Assembly: GCF_000002235.5 (NCBI RefSeq)
Contig: NW_022145605.1
Location: forward strand, 1,539,321 to 1,603,320
Origin: Strongylocentrotus purpuratus
Lineage: Eukaryota > Echinodermata > Echinoidea > Camarodonta > Strongylocentrotidae
Direction of reading: 5' to 3'
DNA: 64,000 bases
Within the stretch, counting starts at the first letter, position 1. Every line of letters begins with the position of its first letter. This document shows, piece after piece, positions 35,300-47,358 of this stretch. Position numbers and translations under genes: made by a program. The notes beneath the pieces were generated by a model that saw only the letters and a program-made list of their open reading frames with translations, made no database searches and had not been told where the DNA came from.

Positions 35300-35595
35300 A
35301 CCCGCTTGCAATCTATCTTTCCTCCCTCCCTCTCTATATCAATCTATCTATCTTTATATCTATCTATCTTCATGATCTTAAACTCTCTATCTTAACTTTC
35401 GTATCTCCCATTCTCTATAAATCATATATCTAGATGAAATTTCTCTCTCTCTCTCATCTCTCCTCGTCATTCGCTTCATCTATACTCTATATTTTCTATC
35501 CATTTATCTCTATTACAGTCTTTCATTATCTGACCCCCTCCCCCATATCTTTCACTCTCCTCCCTCCCCTTTTCACTCTTCTCCTTCCCTGTCTC

Positions 35596-35649
<54 letters not shown>

Positions 35650-35660
35650 CAATTTATCTC
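35300..35660. repeat. CT-rich microsatellite tract after pmar1 copy B
   Basis: (CT)n and (TATC)n DNA ending in a T run and a G run at 35661-35678. Confidence 0.9.
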
Positions 35661-35679
35661 TTTTTTTTGGGGGGGGGGT

Positions 35680-38294
35680 TGTGGGGGCATACCCCCTCGT
35701 AAACAAATGGGCTAATGGCGAAGACACGACAGAGGCAGGAAAATAAAGAAAATAAAAAGATGGCGTGTGAAAAGACAACGTCATTTTTATCAAGGATATC
35801 GAAGAAATAGCTAGATTTATACAATAATAAGATTTCTGTCTCAGGAGCCCTAATTATGGGATTTCCATATCGTTTTTGTAAAAAAACTAAGCCAACTTTT
35901 AAGTTCTACATGATGCGATCATAACTACTTTTGAAAACAAATCAGATCAGATTCATTTTCAATATGCATGGTATATCCTTTAGAAATCATGTTGGTATTA
36001 CGTAATACGTCTTTGTTAATGGTCGTGTGATTTCTTTAGGTTGATCTTTTCAAAAGTAGTTGCGATTGTGTCACACGTACAAACTGAACATTAATTTCTG
36101 TACTATGATCCTACATGTATGTAGAACCTACAAACCAACGTTATAACATGTCGAATATGTAAACACAGATCCTGCAGTAGGACATATGCCCCCCGGCCTA
36201 ATTTTTCCTCCAATTATTTCGTGACAAAGTTCCTTCTCCCCCCCCCCCCCCACCCCTCCCTCCTTATGACAGTGAAAGTTGTTTACAATTTCCCTTAGGT
36301 ATTGCACACACAATAAAAATAATGTAGGAATTTGTAATGCCGTACAGAACGACATTATCATAATACTAATTCCTCGTGTCTTAAACTGAAGAAAACTCTT
36401 TTTAATGTTAAGGTTAATCATTTCAACTGCAGTGTAAAGTTTGCAGATTTAAAAAAATGTAATTAACTTGTGGATCGAGTAGAAGGGGATCACAATGTCG
36501 CCATTCCGATTTGAGAAGAAATAATATATCATGAAAACAATAATTTCTCGCGTAAAAGATGTTAAGATCTAGAAACACCCTTTCCATTTTTAGCCTCGAG
36601 AATGTAGGCTGGTGTCCCAGAAAATGAAAGAGTATTTTCCAGGAAGTTCTTCTTCGCCTATAATATGTACGCAATTAAATCAAAATTCATATTTATCATG
36701 ATTACGAATATAAAAGACAAAGTTCATGGAAAACGTTGACAAAGGTAGGACAAACATATTTAGTTAACCTGTATGTTTAAAAAACCTACAAGTTTCTACA
36801 AAGATCGAATTTCAGTTGACCATGTGGCATTTAATTTAATTTTAATTTTCCCCAATAACCAAAAACAAAAAGAAATTACGATTTCTTATCCCAAAATGAA
36901 AAATAATGTTGATTTTTGCATTCCACCATGATTACATTTATACAATAATAATAATCATAGTGAAGAAACCGCCTCTATAATGTCTGACAAAACACTCCAT
37001 GGCGCATTGTGGAGAAAAATATAAGATAAAGAAATAATTATTTAAAGATATTTTCATATTGATTACTAGTTTAACGATATAACTGCAAGAATATACAACA
37101 CTTACAGCACGCCATCAGCTTATAATAATTGTCTAGTGTCGTACTCTGTACGACGCAGAGAAAGATAAAGGCTTTCGGTGCACATCTGGCATTATTTTCT
37201 CATAATAAAATCGGGGTATTGCTGCTACACAATCTGTCTTAGAAACTATGATTCCATTCGCAATAATCAAAATTAGTTATATTTTTACATATTTTTTATC
37301 CATTTATATCCATAACATTTACCCAAGACAAGAAATCTTTGACAGCATTTTGTTATTATATCAAATCTAATTGAATTGTTTGTTAGTATATCTAATAACC
37401 GGATCTTCTGGGAAAATGCAGTAATTTCTGAAGTCTGTTTTCTGGTTAACTTTTACTTGTTGCTAACCTCAATTTCATTAACTAGCTGATTGTATTCAAC
37501 TACATGTATTATGTCAGTGTGCTCTGCTGTGCCAAAGTGCTAGAAATATAACTATTCCCAAGTGAATAAGCATCTTGTAAGGGCAACCAAAACGTGTCTA
37601 ACTTTGTCTTTATCTTTTTCTTATCCTCATCATCCTCATAGTCGCCTTTTTGTTGCCTTCGTTAAATGTGTACGTTTTTAAAGCGAAGCGCACTCAGTAA
37701 TGAATGAGGAAACTAACAACAAAACTTAATCTCTGAATAACTACCATATCCTAAATCTCAGACTACTTCAATGGATAGTCATTTGAATGCCATGATTCAA
37801 AATGCATAAAACTATACAAAATACACCATTTTGAAAACAAAAATTGACTGAATGTACTAAATAATAGAAATCTAATTATGTACAGAACTACAACTGTTAT
37901 AGTGGTTGATCATGTTCTTTATGTATGATGCAGAAGATGACAGGCTTTTTCATATATTCCATTCTTTCTTTATATCGTATGTTGTCGCAGCTCAGTCACA
38001 CCAACGAAACCAATACCAAACCAACTACAGACCAATCAAAATGTTCAATCATATTATTCCCAATGGCCCAAAATAGGTCGGTTTGTCGTTGTGACCGAAT
38101 TCAGTGCCACCGTGTATAACAGATATGATTTTATACAATTTATTTATTCATCATGATACAAATTATTTTGAAATTGACCCAACATTACAATTCATCAACC
38201 AGTTTTGAATACTTTTCTTTGATTAAGAACTTAGATTTATATTATGTCAATGTCCGTATATGAGACTGTTAAATTGTCTATGGCAGTCCAAGGT
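35680..38294. other. AT-rich intergenic DNA, no gene seen
   Basis: No exon with acceptable splice borders or repeat structure stands out on either strand. A C run lies at 36237-36250. Confidence 0.4.
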
Positions 38295-40534
38295 TTATTC
38301 TGGTATTTTATGAAATCCATGCCCTTTCATCTCTATTAGCTTCATGAGTCGTTCTTTTAGATGCTCTCTTTTCCTGTACATCGGGAGATGAAGCACGATG
38401 AAACCATGACATGTATTCACTTCAGGGCACATGTCCTTCGGGGGTTTCCCCTTACAATCTTTGTCTCCTCCCATGGGCCACATCCTAGGTCTAACCTCCT
38501 GGATTCCACCAATGGGGACATGGTCAGCACCCGTCATGACTCCTGAAAACAATTCGCATAGAAGATGAATAATCGGTTAAATGTCCATTTTTGTTTTCTT
38601 CTTATATCAAGGCTCATAAATCAGAAAGTCTCTTACTCTGAAGGTTCACAATTCAGAAGGTTCGTGTTTCGGAAAATGAAATAGGGCTCATAATTTCCAT
38701 GAATTCGAACGTTTCTAATTCCGAAAATGACATAGAACCCTGTATAATTTGTTAAAATTTATGAACTTTTGGAGAATGAACCCTATTTGGTATGGGAATT
38801 TTTTTCTTCTGAATTTCAAACCTTTCATTACTTTTGGGAAAAAGAGTGCCTTCCGACATAATCAAAGGTAGTTGGTGGATCATGAAAGCAATGTGCCCTG
38901 AAACATGCAGAGCGAAAGACATGACTAGATTATTATCATCTTGTCACAGTGACAATATCAGTGTCTTGAAAGTAACACCATGCATGTCAAATCAGGATCG
39001 TCTTGTCAAAATGACAAAAAAGATGCCAAAGCAGCACAATATTTTGTCTTGTCACAGTATGTTTTAAAAGGTATTATCAATGTCCTACGTTCAAACACGA
39101 CGAAGTGACTGATCGTCTTTATAATCTATTTTGCATACAGTACTGTGTTATATGTACGTCTATTTATATACAGTTAGGCCTTTGTCGGTCAACGATCACC
39201 AGTGAAGATTTGACTTACTCAGAAAGTCTCTTTTATCATCCTCAGTGAGATCACCATGGAACACTGACCAAAACATCTTGACCACGCGATGGTTTGCTGT
39301 GTAGCCTTTCTCATCATAACCAAAGCTCTGTGCAGAGAAGAGCAAATTACGAAAGTGAAAATGAACAACAGCAACAACAAAGAAAAGATAATTGATCTGT
39401 GCCATGAAATTTAACACAATTTCAAATTTATTTCCCAAGAAACAAATTTAAAGTATACAGCGTGTATTATCTTTGTTTTATCTTCTATTAAATCTAAAAG
39501 CACCTACCAACTTTGCATTATGTAAACAAAAATCACGATATTTTGTTTATTTTGTGCAACCAGGCTGTCCGAAGTACATTCATTTTTTTGTTCATTTGTG
39601 ATTTTTTTTTTGTAGTACGTTGATGAGAGAAACTTGAATAGGAAAAAAAGAGTGTTGAAGAATGTTGAAGAAGAGGAGCTCACTTCTTGAAAGGCCTTCC
39701 AATCATATTGCCCTCCTAGGAATAATGACATCAGCTCCTGCGGTGCGAAACGTTGGTGAAGACCGAAACGACCGAACATGCTCCGAAAACTCTTACTGAA
39801 TACCTTGAACTGGGAGGATGCTGTGTAGTGCCTGGCGCAAAGCTTAATGTACTCTCGACTGGAATTCGAAAAATAAAAGAAATATTTCCATTGAAAGCCA
39901 ACAAGACTTCAGGATTCACTTAATTTTCAGGGTTTGGTTGGAAACGAGAGTGAAGATAACACAGCCTTTATTAATAAGCATTATTGTTCAAAGTTACTTC
40001 TCAAGATACCATAATCAAAATATGGGTTAAAATCTCGAAATTGAGTGCTTAATTTAATACAAGAAACGCACTTTTTAACTGTTAAGCTATAAACTCCAAA
40101 TGCAATGTGACATTTGTTTTTGAAATGATGTTTTGCGTTAGTATGAAATCTATAATCTGATAACTCTAGAACTAGTATTCAGAAAGGAATTTAATGTAGA
40201 TAATGTGTCACAAACGATATAGGTATATTTTTTTAATTACATTCCAAGACAAAGTGAACCACAATTCCTCTACTTCCACGACCACATCGACCACATGTCC
40301 AATGTAGAAGTTTTAAACCACACAACGGTATAAATCTTTCTGACTGGGTCGTACTACACTTACACATTTGCAGTGGTCACGACCTCGTCTTTCCCTCCTG
40401 GTTTGAGTTCGATCTCCGGTTCGTTCACTGTAAATCTGTAGTCGGAAAGGTCATCGTCACTCGCCTTTAGCAATGTTTGCATGCTCTTCGCCATCCCGGG
40501 ATCTAGTAGTTGCAGATCATTGAAACTGGATGGG
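38295..40534 (-). CDS. HECT-type E3 ubiquitin ligase, last four exons
   Basis: In transcript order the exons are 40364-40534, 39684-39858, 39219-39327 and 38295-38542 (stop TAA). All introns are GT/AG, and phases match throughout. The product runs LLKASDDDLSDYRFTV, LKPGG, NVREYIKLCARHY, APQELMSLFLGGQYDW, GYTANHRVVKMFW, MTGADHVPIGG, then NTCHGFIVLHLPMY. This order is the end of the HECT N-lobe and the whole C-lobe. The cysteine of NTCHG (codon 38409-38411) sits at the position of the ubiquitin-accepting catalytic residue. Such enzymes pass ubiquitin from an E2 through this cysteine to a substrate. The C-lobe is most like HERC3/4-type ligases from memory, but the substrate-binding part is missing. 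No upstream exons are visible up to 64000, so the gene is either cut, split by very long introns, or a 3' fragment. Confidence 0.85.
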
Positions 40535-41460
40535 CTGAATATTGTTAAAATTAGTACCGAAGAAAAAAGAAGTCAGCCAGTCACTCAGTAGTGTCTGACG
40601 GTGTCTGAAGTCTAGAAAGTAAACGGGTTTCCTTGCATAATTTGAATACTAGGACACTGCTAACGTATACATTTTACAGGTAGGTCATACGCGACATAAT
40701 AAAGGTTAGGCCTACATCAATAACTATTGTAATGACCAGGAGTAAACTGATTGAAATCTTTGCGGCTTTGCGCAGCACAAATCATACAACCATTCGGTAC
40801 AAGGGTATGAAAATCAGACCATTCGGTACAAGGGTATGAAAATCAGACTATTTTATTAAAAGGATTGCAATCCCTAAAGTCGATTTGACAACTAACGGTC
40901 GTTATTTCCCAACAAAAAGACATTTTTAAGCCCTTTCGTTTTGAGGGAAGTTCTAAATTAATATTATCTTTCAAATACCGTTGGAATTTAACTTTTTTTT
41001 TTTTTTTTGGCCTGCAAATGGGACATAGTACCTTTAAAAGAGAGGTTAGGGATAGTGTATTCTTGACATCGATAAGTAAATTTGATTAAATGAAGATCAT
41101 GTGTACATGAGAAACGTAAAATGGTAAATGAGCTGTAAAAAGTAGTTGAATTACCGCAATCAACAAGTAAAACGTACAATAAGTACGATTGAAAATGGTA
41201 AATGTAGTTCATGTTGATTAATTGGTTTTGTTTAAATATCCTGATGAACCATCCTGATTATATTTTCACAATGTAACTAATTATGTACATGTATATGTTT
41301 ATGTTATGTTGGGCCTCAAGTATAACAGCGTTTTTATTTTACTAACGGGGCTATGTTGAAATAATACCAAATAATTGAATAAATAGATAAATTGATGAAA
41401 TCCAATCAGCATCTGACTTGGGAAGGGAGTGGTTGGTTATCGATGCCCTTCCACCCTTGC
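40535..41460. other. Intron or intergenic DNA, no further HECT exon seen
   Basis: No minus-strand frame resembling a HECT N-lobe is apparent. A 31-bp direct repeat lies near 40790-40850. Confidence 0.35.
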
Positions 41461-41474
41461 TCTCTTTACAAGTT

Positions 41475-41560
41475 GGCGGATCCAGGATTCTTTGAGAGCG
41501 GGGGACGAGAACAAGCCCCCCGCCCCCCCCCCCCCCCCCCCCATCTTCCATTTCCCCCCA
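41475..41560. mobile_element. Fragment of the G/C-run hAT-like repeat
   Basis: GGCGGATCCAGGATTC followed by G and C runs matches the left end at 12124. The other end was not identified. Confidence 0.4.
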
Positions 41561-41885
41561 TCTTCCCTTCCATCCTACTGGGTAGCTAGAAAATGTTATA
41601 CAACACCTACGTGGATCCTTGTCATTTGATTGGACGATTGTTGGTCACATGATATTCAATAGATGGTATATTGCACGGTCGTGCATTTTTGGTTATATGC
41701 GCCGTGCATTTTTGGTTATATGCAGACTGCGTACCTCTCTGCTGCATGTGCGCGTATCCCTGCGTGTATCTGACGCGAAGGCAATCTGCATGTAATCGAG
41801 AAGGCTTGACTCGAACTTTAATTTATCTTTATAAGGAGTAAAGCATAATTTGTTGATTAACGTTCTATTAGGTCTTCTTCGATGT

Positions 41886-42065
41886 TGTATAAAACAAATA
41901 ATGAATGTTTTTCATTCGTTTAATAGTGCAAATATGTTCATTCGTTGAAAGATTAACGTTAATTCTATTCAACTCGGCTGACACCTCGTTGAATAGAATG
42001 TTAATCTTTCAACTCATGAACATATTCGCACTATTGAACTCATAACCATTCATTATTTGTATAAT
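41886..42065. repeat. Imperfect inverted repeat, ~180 bp foldback
   Basis: The left arm (41886-41980) and right arm (41990-42065) share ACAAATAATGAATG, AATAGTGC.AATATGTTCAT and GTTGAAAGATTAAC in inverted order, with indels. Probably an old MITE. Confidence 0.6.
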
Positions 42066-42699
42066 AACCTGACATTATCACCAGCATGACCTTTGCACCT
42101 TTTTTTGTTACATAAAGTTATAATAACAACAGTCGGGATGTCCATGCTCTTATCGGTGCGATGAACAGGGTATCCCCTTCCAAACTTTTGTTGTTGTTTC
42201 GATCGACAAGTGCATATATGGGAGACTCCACTAACGCTGAGGGGGTTGTTTAGAATGCTCAAACAAAATTAAAAGCAAATAATATTATTTTGGTCACTTA
42301 TTTATCACCAAAGATAAATAAAGTGAAAAATAGAGCGTTTATCGTGGACTATAGTCGATAAAGGGGACATTTTTCAACGCATTTCGAAATCAGAGACATG
42401 AGATATTATGAGCGCGAGCAGTGCAGCTCGCACTCGCACAGCTGATGAACGTAAATAAACACACGCGCAAGTACGTACTATACAGGACAAAGGTTAGGAG
42501 GGCACCTGTACCTGTATCGGGACCTATAATATTTTAGTTATATTTGGGTCGCTTTTCGCCCTTAAGGTGTTTCAAGATGGTATTAATATCATTGTAGGCA
42601 GCAGATCTACTCGGTTTTTTATCGGCAGATTAGAGCTCCTGCTAACTAGGTAACACCGTCTCTGCCTGCCTGTAGTATTCGCATAATATCGTGCGGATA

Positions 42700-43075
42700 T
42701 CTATAGACTCTTCGCCAACATCAACTGCAGCTGTATGTTATGTATGTGCACTGGATCCGATCTGGCCTGGCTGGGTGATATGATTGTCTAGGTGCTATTA
42801 TTATTGTCACAAAGCTAGTACACTGCAGCTGCACTGTAGAGCTGAATGGGAGCATTTAACTGTGTGACTTTGAGTGAAATACTGCTTAGCACAGTGACAA
42901 AGAACATCCTACCCTTTTTAGAAGAGCTGTGAACTTTGTGAACTGTGACTCAGAAATTTATTTCTTCAAACTTTCCTGTAATCTTCGTACTCATTGAAGA
43001 TCATCTGCAAACTGAAACTAGACGCATACGGAGGCGAGACTGCAGAACAATCCTAACAATGGTTGAATTAGAATG
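42700..43075 (+). CDS. Candidate first exon of a plus-strand gene
   Basis: ATG at 43059 in a favourable context opens MVELE and runs into a perfect donor GTAAGT at 43076. The preceding ~350 bp lacks repeats and could be 5' UTR and promoter. No downstream exon in matching phase was found, so this rests only on the start context and donor. If real, the palindromic element at 43130 lies in its first intron. Confidence 0.25.
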
Positions 43076-43129
43076 GTAAGTTTGAGGAAAAGACGATGAT
43101 GTTGAGAATGAATGTGGAATATGCGGGGG

Positions 43130-43960
43130 TAGACCGAATTTTCCGTCTCTTTCGTTCGTTAGCCTCTTATTGGGGTAGGGTCGGCCGGCTCTCTCTTTAG
43201 AGACGGAAACCGTCTATACACATTCCCTTGATAACGCCACGGCCATTTCAGGTCGTAGCGTTTTGCCCCCAAAATCCCCCAAAATGTCATTTTACCTCAT
43301 GCATTGATTATTTAAAATTAGGAGAAGGTTATACTACATCGGTTCCACTTACCAACTTGACTGAAATAATCCGTTTAATGGTCCCTTTTAAGGAAATTAT
43401 GGGTCAAAATCGACATCCATGTTGAAATCTTGCAAGCCGTGTTAAACTCTCGCTGCGCACGGAGTCATCTAAATCAATCTCATCCCTTTTAGTCTACGCC
43501 GAAGGCAAAACGATTATGAAGGAAAAACTGTGCGCCATCTACACGTTCGTAATGGCGTTATCACAGTTTTTCCTTCATAATCGTTTTGCCTTCGGCGTAG
43601 ACTAAAAGGGATGAGATTGATTTAGATGACTCCGTGCGCAGCGAGAGTTTAACACGGCTTGCAAGATTTCAACATGGATGTCGATTTTGACCCATAATTT
43701 CCTTAAAAGGGACCATTAAACGGATTATTTCAGTCAAGTTGGTAAGTGGAACCGATGTAGTATAACCTTCTCCTAATTTTAAATAATCAATGCATGAGGT
43801 AAAATGACACTTTGGGGGATTTTGGGGGCAAAACGCTACGACCTGAAATGGCCGTGGCGTTATCAAGGGAATGTGTATAGACGGTTTCCGTCTCTAAAGA
43901 GAGAGCCGACCCTACCCCAATAAGAGGCTAACGAACGAAAGAGACGGAAAATTCGGTCTA
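43130..43960. mobile_element. Young palindromic MULE-like MITE
   Basis: 831 bp, made of two arms (43130-43532 and 43562-43960) in inverted orientation around a 29-bp spacer. The arms differ by one 4-bp indel and one substitution that I can see. The ends read TAGACCGAATTTTCCGTCTC inward. Flanks are the 9-bp direct repeat ATGCGGGGG (43121-43129 and 43961-43969). Very long terminal repeats plus a 9-bp duplication fit the Mutator (MULE) superfamily. Two identical 65-codon frames, one in each arm, are a by-product of the palindrome. Confidence 0.85.
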
Positions 43961-44359
43961 ATGCGGGGGCTGCTTTGGAGGTTCTTGCATAGTATATTCA
44001 TTCTTGAATCGTCTTACTTTTCTTTTTCTTTTTCTTTTAAGGGGGGGGGGGGGGAGACGGGCTTGAGCCCCCCAAGCCCCCATCTACCGCTACTACTTGC
44101 TTTGAACTCTACATGTAGGAGTAGATGATGTATCCCAAATTTGTTCATCTGTCATGTGCGTGTGCATGGTCTTAGGCATACAGTACATCACACATGTATA
44201 TGTACTGATGGAGAATTGTACTTTGTAGCTAGACACAAAATCTGTTTGCTTGGAGGTTTTTTTAATTTGTTTTATCTTTTCGACGCTGTGAAACCAGATG
44301 CAGCGGAACATGCATGTATCAACTGATTATTTGGTCTGACATGCATGTAGCTCGGCTTT

Positions 44360-44360
<1 letters not shown>

Positions 44361-44399
<39 letters not shown>

Positions 44400-44440
44400 A
44401 AGAGAAAGAGAAAGAGAGAGAGAGAAAGAGAGGAAGAGAG
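44361..44440. repeat. GA microsatellite
   Basis: (GA)n with GAAA interruptions; the 72-codon open frame across it is low complexity. Confidence 0.9.
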
Positions 44441-44790
44441 AATCATCTTGGGGGTACACTCATAGTATTTTGGATGGTGTAAAGTTTACCCCTACAAACA
44501 ATTTGTTTAGAGGGTTCTTGTGGGAGATATAATAATTCAAATGAATTTAAAGTTGAAGTGATTTGATGTACATTTACTGCCAGTCTATTTACTCACATTT
44601 TAGTCTTCTCCATCTCGTCACTGTTAAAGCTGCATTTCAAAGTTTCCATGTGAAGAAAACTGTCATTTGTATTTCAGATCACAATTTTATTGTCAAAATA
44701 TCTTTTAAAACTGTATATATGAATCATGTCAATATCAGTGTAAATTTGGGCACCTCTTGTCTCTATATAACATGTGTAAAGTTATAATAT

Positions 44791-44955
44791 AGTATTAATG
44801 ACTGCTTTGAGAGAAATAGTTGTTTTATTACGCTCAAGGGAAGGTTAGAATTGGGCTATTCCCCGAGGCTTGCCGAGGGGAATAGCCCAATTGTAACCTT
44901 CCCGAGAGCGTATGAAAACAACTATTTCTCGAATATTAAAGCAGTCATTAATACT
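44791..44955. repeat. 165-bp inverted repeat (foldback MITE)
   Basis: AGTATTAATGACTGCTTT at the left is exactly mirrored at the right. The arms stay paired through GGGCTATTCCCC/GGGGAATAGCCC to a tight loop around 44872. Most of the length is one hairpin. Likely a small DNA transposon derivative. Confidence 0.75.
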
Positions 44956-45013
44956 TTTATATGCCGAAAAAAAATAGACTAAAAAATAAAAAATAAAAAA
45001 TAATTTTTTTTTT

Positions 45014-45094
45014 GTCGAAGGTGAGAGTCGAACTCTCGCGTACAATGAGTGATGAATCTTACACCAACGCCTTACACCACTCGGCCATCGCGCG
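45014..45094 (-). pseudogene. tRNA-Leu-like pseudogene or SINE head
   Basis: Minus-strand class II tRNA-like sequence with A box TGGCCGAGTGG, GGCGTTGG, a variable arm and B box AGTTCGACTCTC, followed by a T run after a short A stretch. It resembles tRNA-Leu(TAA), but the anticodon loop appears one base short and the acceptor ends do not pair (CGCGCGA against CTTCGAC), so it is not a normal gene. Confidence 0.6.
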
Positions 45095-45414
45095 CTGTTC
45101 ACGAGCTTGGCAGTTTTGTACAATATATACATTAAAGTGGATTGAAACCGGCTTCGGCGTGATGAATGCTTCGCAAAAGCACCCTTCTTTTACTTTTGCA
45201 ATGCATATTGGCACGAACTTAGATCAAGATCTATCGGCAGATGTTGTTTTTTTGTTTTTGGAAGTTTATTTTCGTCTTCATGTCAACAATGCAAGATAAA
45301 ATTGTCGGTAAGATCGATCGAGATTCAATTGTATTGAAATTACCGACCAATCCTTCGCACACATACGGTATCCTCGATCGCTCAAACCATTTTTTAACAT
45401 GTAAACCTATGGGG

Positions 45415-45490
45415 TAACCATGGAGGCTGACCTATTTTTTTAATAACCATGGTTATTAAAAATAGTAAATGTTTTATGCATGGTTACCGG
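45415..45490. repeat. Perfect-core palindrome with nested inverted repeat
   Basis: The 20-bp core TTAATAACCATGGTTATTAA extends imperfectly on both sides, and GGTAACCATG outside is mirrored as CATGGTTACC. Could form a cruciform; may be a decayed MITE. Confidence 0.6.
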
Positions 45491-46660
45491 GAATTTTACA
45501 GGAACAGTTGAAGTTTATGAATGCAATTCGACCAATCAGATGGCTGGATTTCTTAAGTGAGGTATATAATAATCATTTTTACATTTCATGCACATTTGTT
45601 TGTTTCATGAATACAAAAGCTTCAATAAAATGCTAGAAGCAACATCCCGCGCTCTTTCACTCTCCAATGCTCAACCATAATAGGGGGTCAGGCTGTCTGT
45701 GGACAACGCTAGCCCAGAGACAGCTCAATTAAGGGCAGCTCGGCATTGCCCAGTGTTTAGGTTTCAAGAGTGAAGTGCCAGCTACACCTCTAAAATACAT
45801 TACCGATAGTCTTTATACATTTTATGTTTTGTATATTTCAGCTCATAACATTTTCATCATTACCTCTCCAGTAATTATTCTGCACAATCTGGGTGTATGG
45901 CTTGATTCTTGTTGAAACACGGAGAAGCACATGTACATGTACATGTACATACTGGTGTAGCAGCACAAATATATGTGTGACCATCTACAGTATATGCAGC
46001 CTACATCCCTTTGTTCATTATCTGTTTATTTTTTCTGTGCAGTATGCTGTCTGCTAGTGATATCTATAGGACAAATGTACAACTAAGTTGAATACAGTTG
46101 AATGATACCACACAATCTATTATTAACTATGGTACCAATCAATTCAAAATAATATATGATGGCCATTCAGATCATTTGTGCTGGGTTTCCCATATATGTT
46201 CACTATGATTGTTTTCATTGTTCTCGTTTAAAAAGGGTAAGACAAATAGAAAACCACATTGCAAGGAAAGACCATATTATTGAAAATTCTCTCTCCAAAA
46301 AAAAGAAATAACTACCAGTACCGGTACTTTATTCTGTTTTTATTGTTGGCTAGGTTTTACTAGAATTAAAGTACATTCAATCAATCACAGTTATTATGTA
46401 TATGTATATGAACTTGAGCTTCATTTACCATCTGATAGCTGGCCCTCAGTCTGGGATTCTGAATCATAAAAGTACATTCTTTTTATTTACTTTTAAAAAT
46501 AATTGGATGCAAGATCCGAAAATTATGAATTGTACCAGTACATGCATTTCCATAAGTGTGATTGTGCACCAAGACCTCGTGCTTATGCGGTCTATACACA
46601 CTATTCTGCGGTCTATACACACAGGTTTCATCATGAAAAGGCTGTTTAGGAGTTAAGCTA

Positions 46661-47358
46661 CAGTCCCATATACGTCCCGGACCGTCCCGGACCATCCCGG
46701 ACCCCAACCGGGGTGATCCGGGATTCGGTCCGTGTTGACACCGTGTTGGCACCGGGGTGGTCCTGCATGGTCCTGGATGGTCCTGGGCGGTCCGGGAGTC
46801 GACCCCGGATGTTTTTGACGGTCAAAAACTGCCGGGGTGGTCCGGGAAGGTCCGGGACAATAGTTTGATCCGGGGTGATCCGTGTAGCCACCGTGCTGGG
46901 TCCGGGGTCATCCGTAGTGGCGCCGGGGCGGTCCGTGTTGATCCGTGGCAGTCCGGGAGTGAGTTATTGACCCCGGATCACCCGGCGCCCCTACGGATGA
47001 TCCCGGACCCAGCACGGTGGCGATCCGTGTTGGCACCGGGGCGTTCCGGGATGATCCGTGTTGGCACCGGGATGGTCCGGTGTCATCCGTGTTGGCACCG
47101 TGTTGGCACCGGGGTGGTCCGGGACGGTCCGTGGCGGCTCCGTGCTGGGTCTGGAATGATCTGTACTGCTGCCGGGGCTATGCCCGGACGGTCCGGGGCG
47201 GTCCGTAGTGGTACCGTGTTGGGTCCGGGGAGACGGTCGGCGGTTGCGATTTTTTGAACAAAACATCCCGGACCATCCCGGATCACCGCAGACCATGGTC
47301 CGGGATGGTCCGGAGTGGTCCGTGCTCGTCCGTGCTGGTCCGGCTTTATATGGGACTG
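46661..47358. mobile_element. Foldback element built of GGTCCGGG repeats
   Basis: The ends CAGTCCCATATA (46661) and its inverse (ending 47358) enclose ~700 bp of degenerate 10-14 bp repeats, CCCGGACCAT at the left changing to GGTCCGGGAT and CCGTGTTGGCACC further in. An internal hairpin pairs 46885-46921 with 46982-47019. The flanks TTAA (left) and TTTA (right) hint at a TTAA-type target. The region is strikingly GC-rich amid AT-rich DNA. Frames up to 166 codons are repeat translations. Confidence 0.65.

Larger units (their letters stand above)
30877..35660. repeat. pmar1 tandem duplication, unit B
   Basis: Second copy of the duplicated segment, starting directly after a foldback element. The start codons of the two genes are 5443 bp apart. 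It is longer than unit A because of extra DNA at about 33130-33310 and 33510-33790. Confidence 0.9.

Noticed and set aside
42053-42262. Minus-strand 69-codon frame with AGDNV, resembling an elongation factor motif
   Set aside because: Only five residues match, the frame overlaps an inverted repeat, and no other part of the family is present.
43228-43866. Two identical 65-codon proteins in opposite orientation
   Set aside because: They are mirror images produced by the palindromic element, without any recognisable domain or promoter.
46757-47257. 166-codon plus-strand frame
   Set aside because: It lies wholly inside the GGTCCGGG foldback; comparable frames exist on the other strand, and the composition is repetitive.
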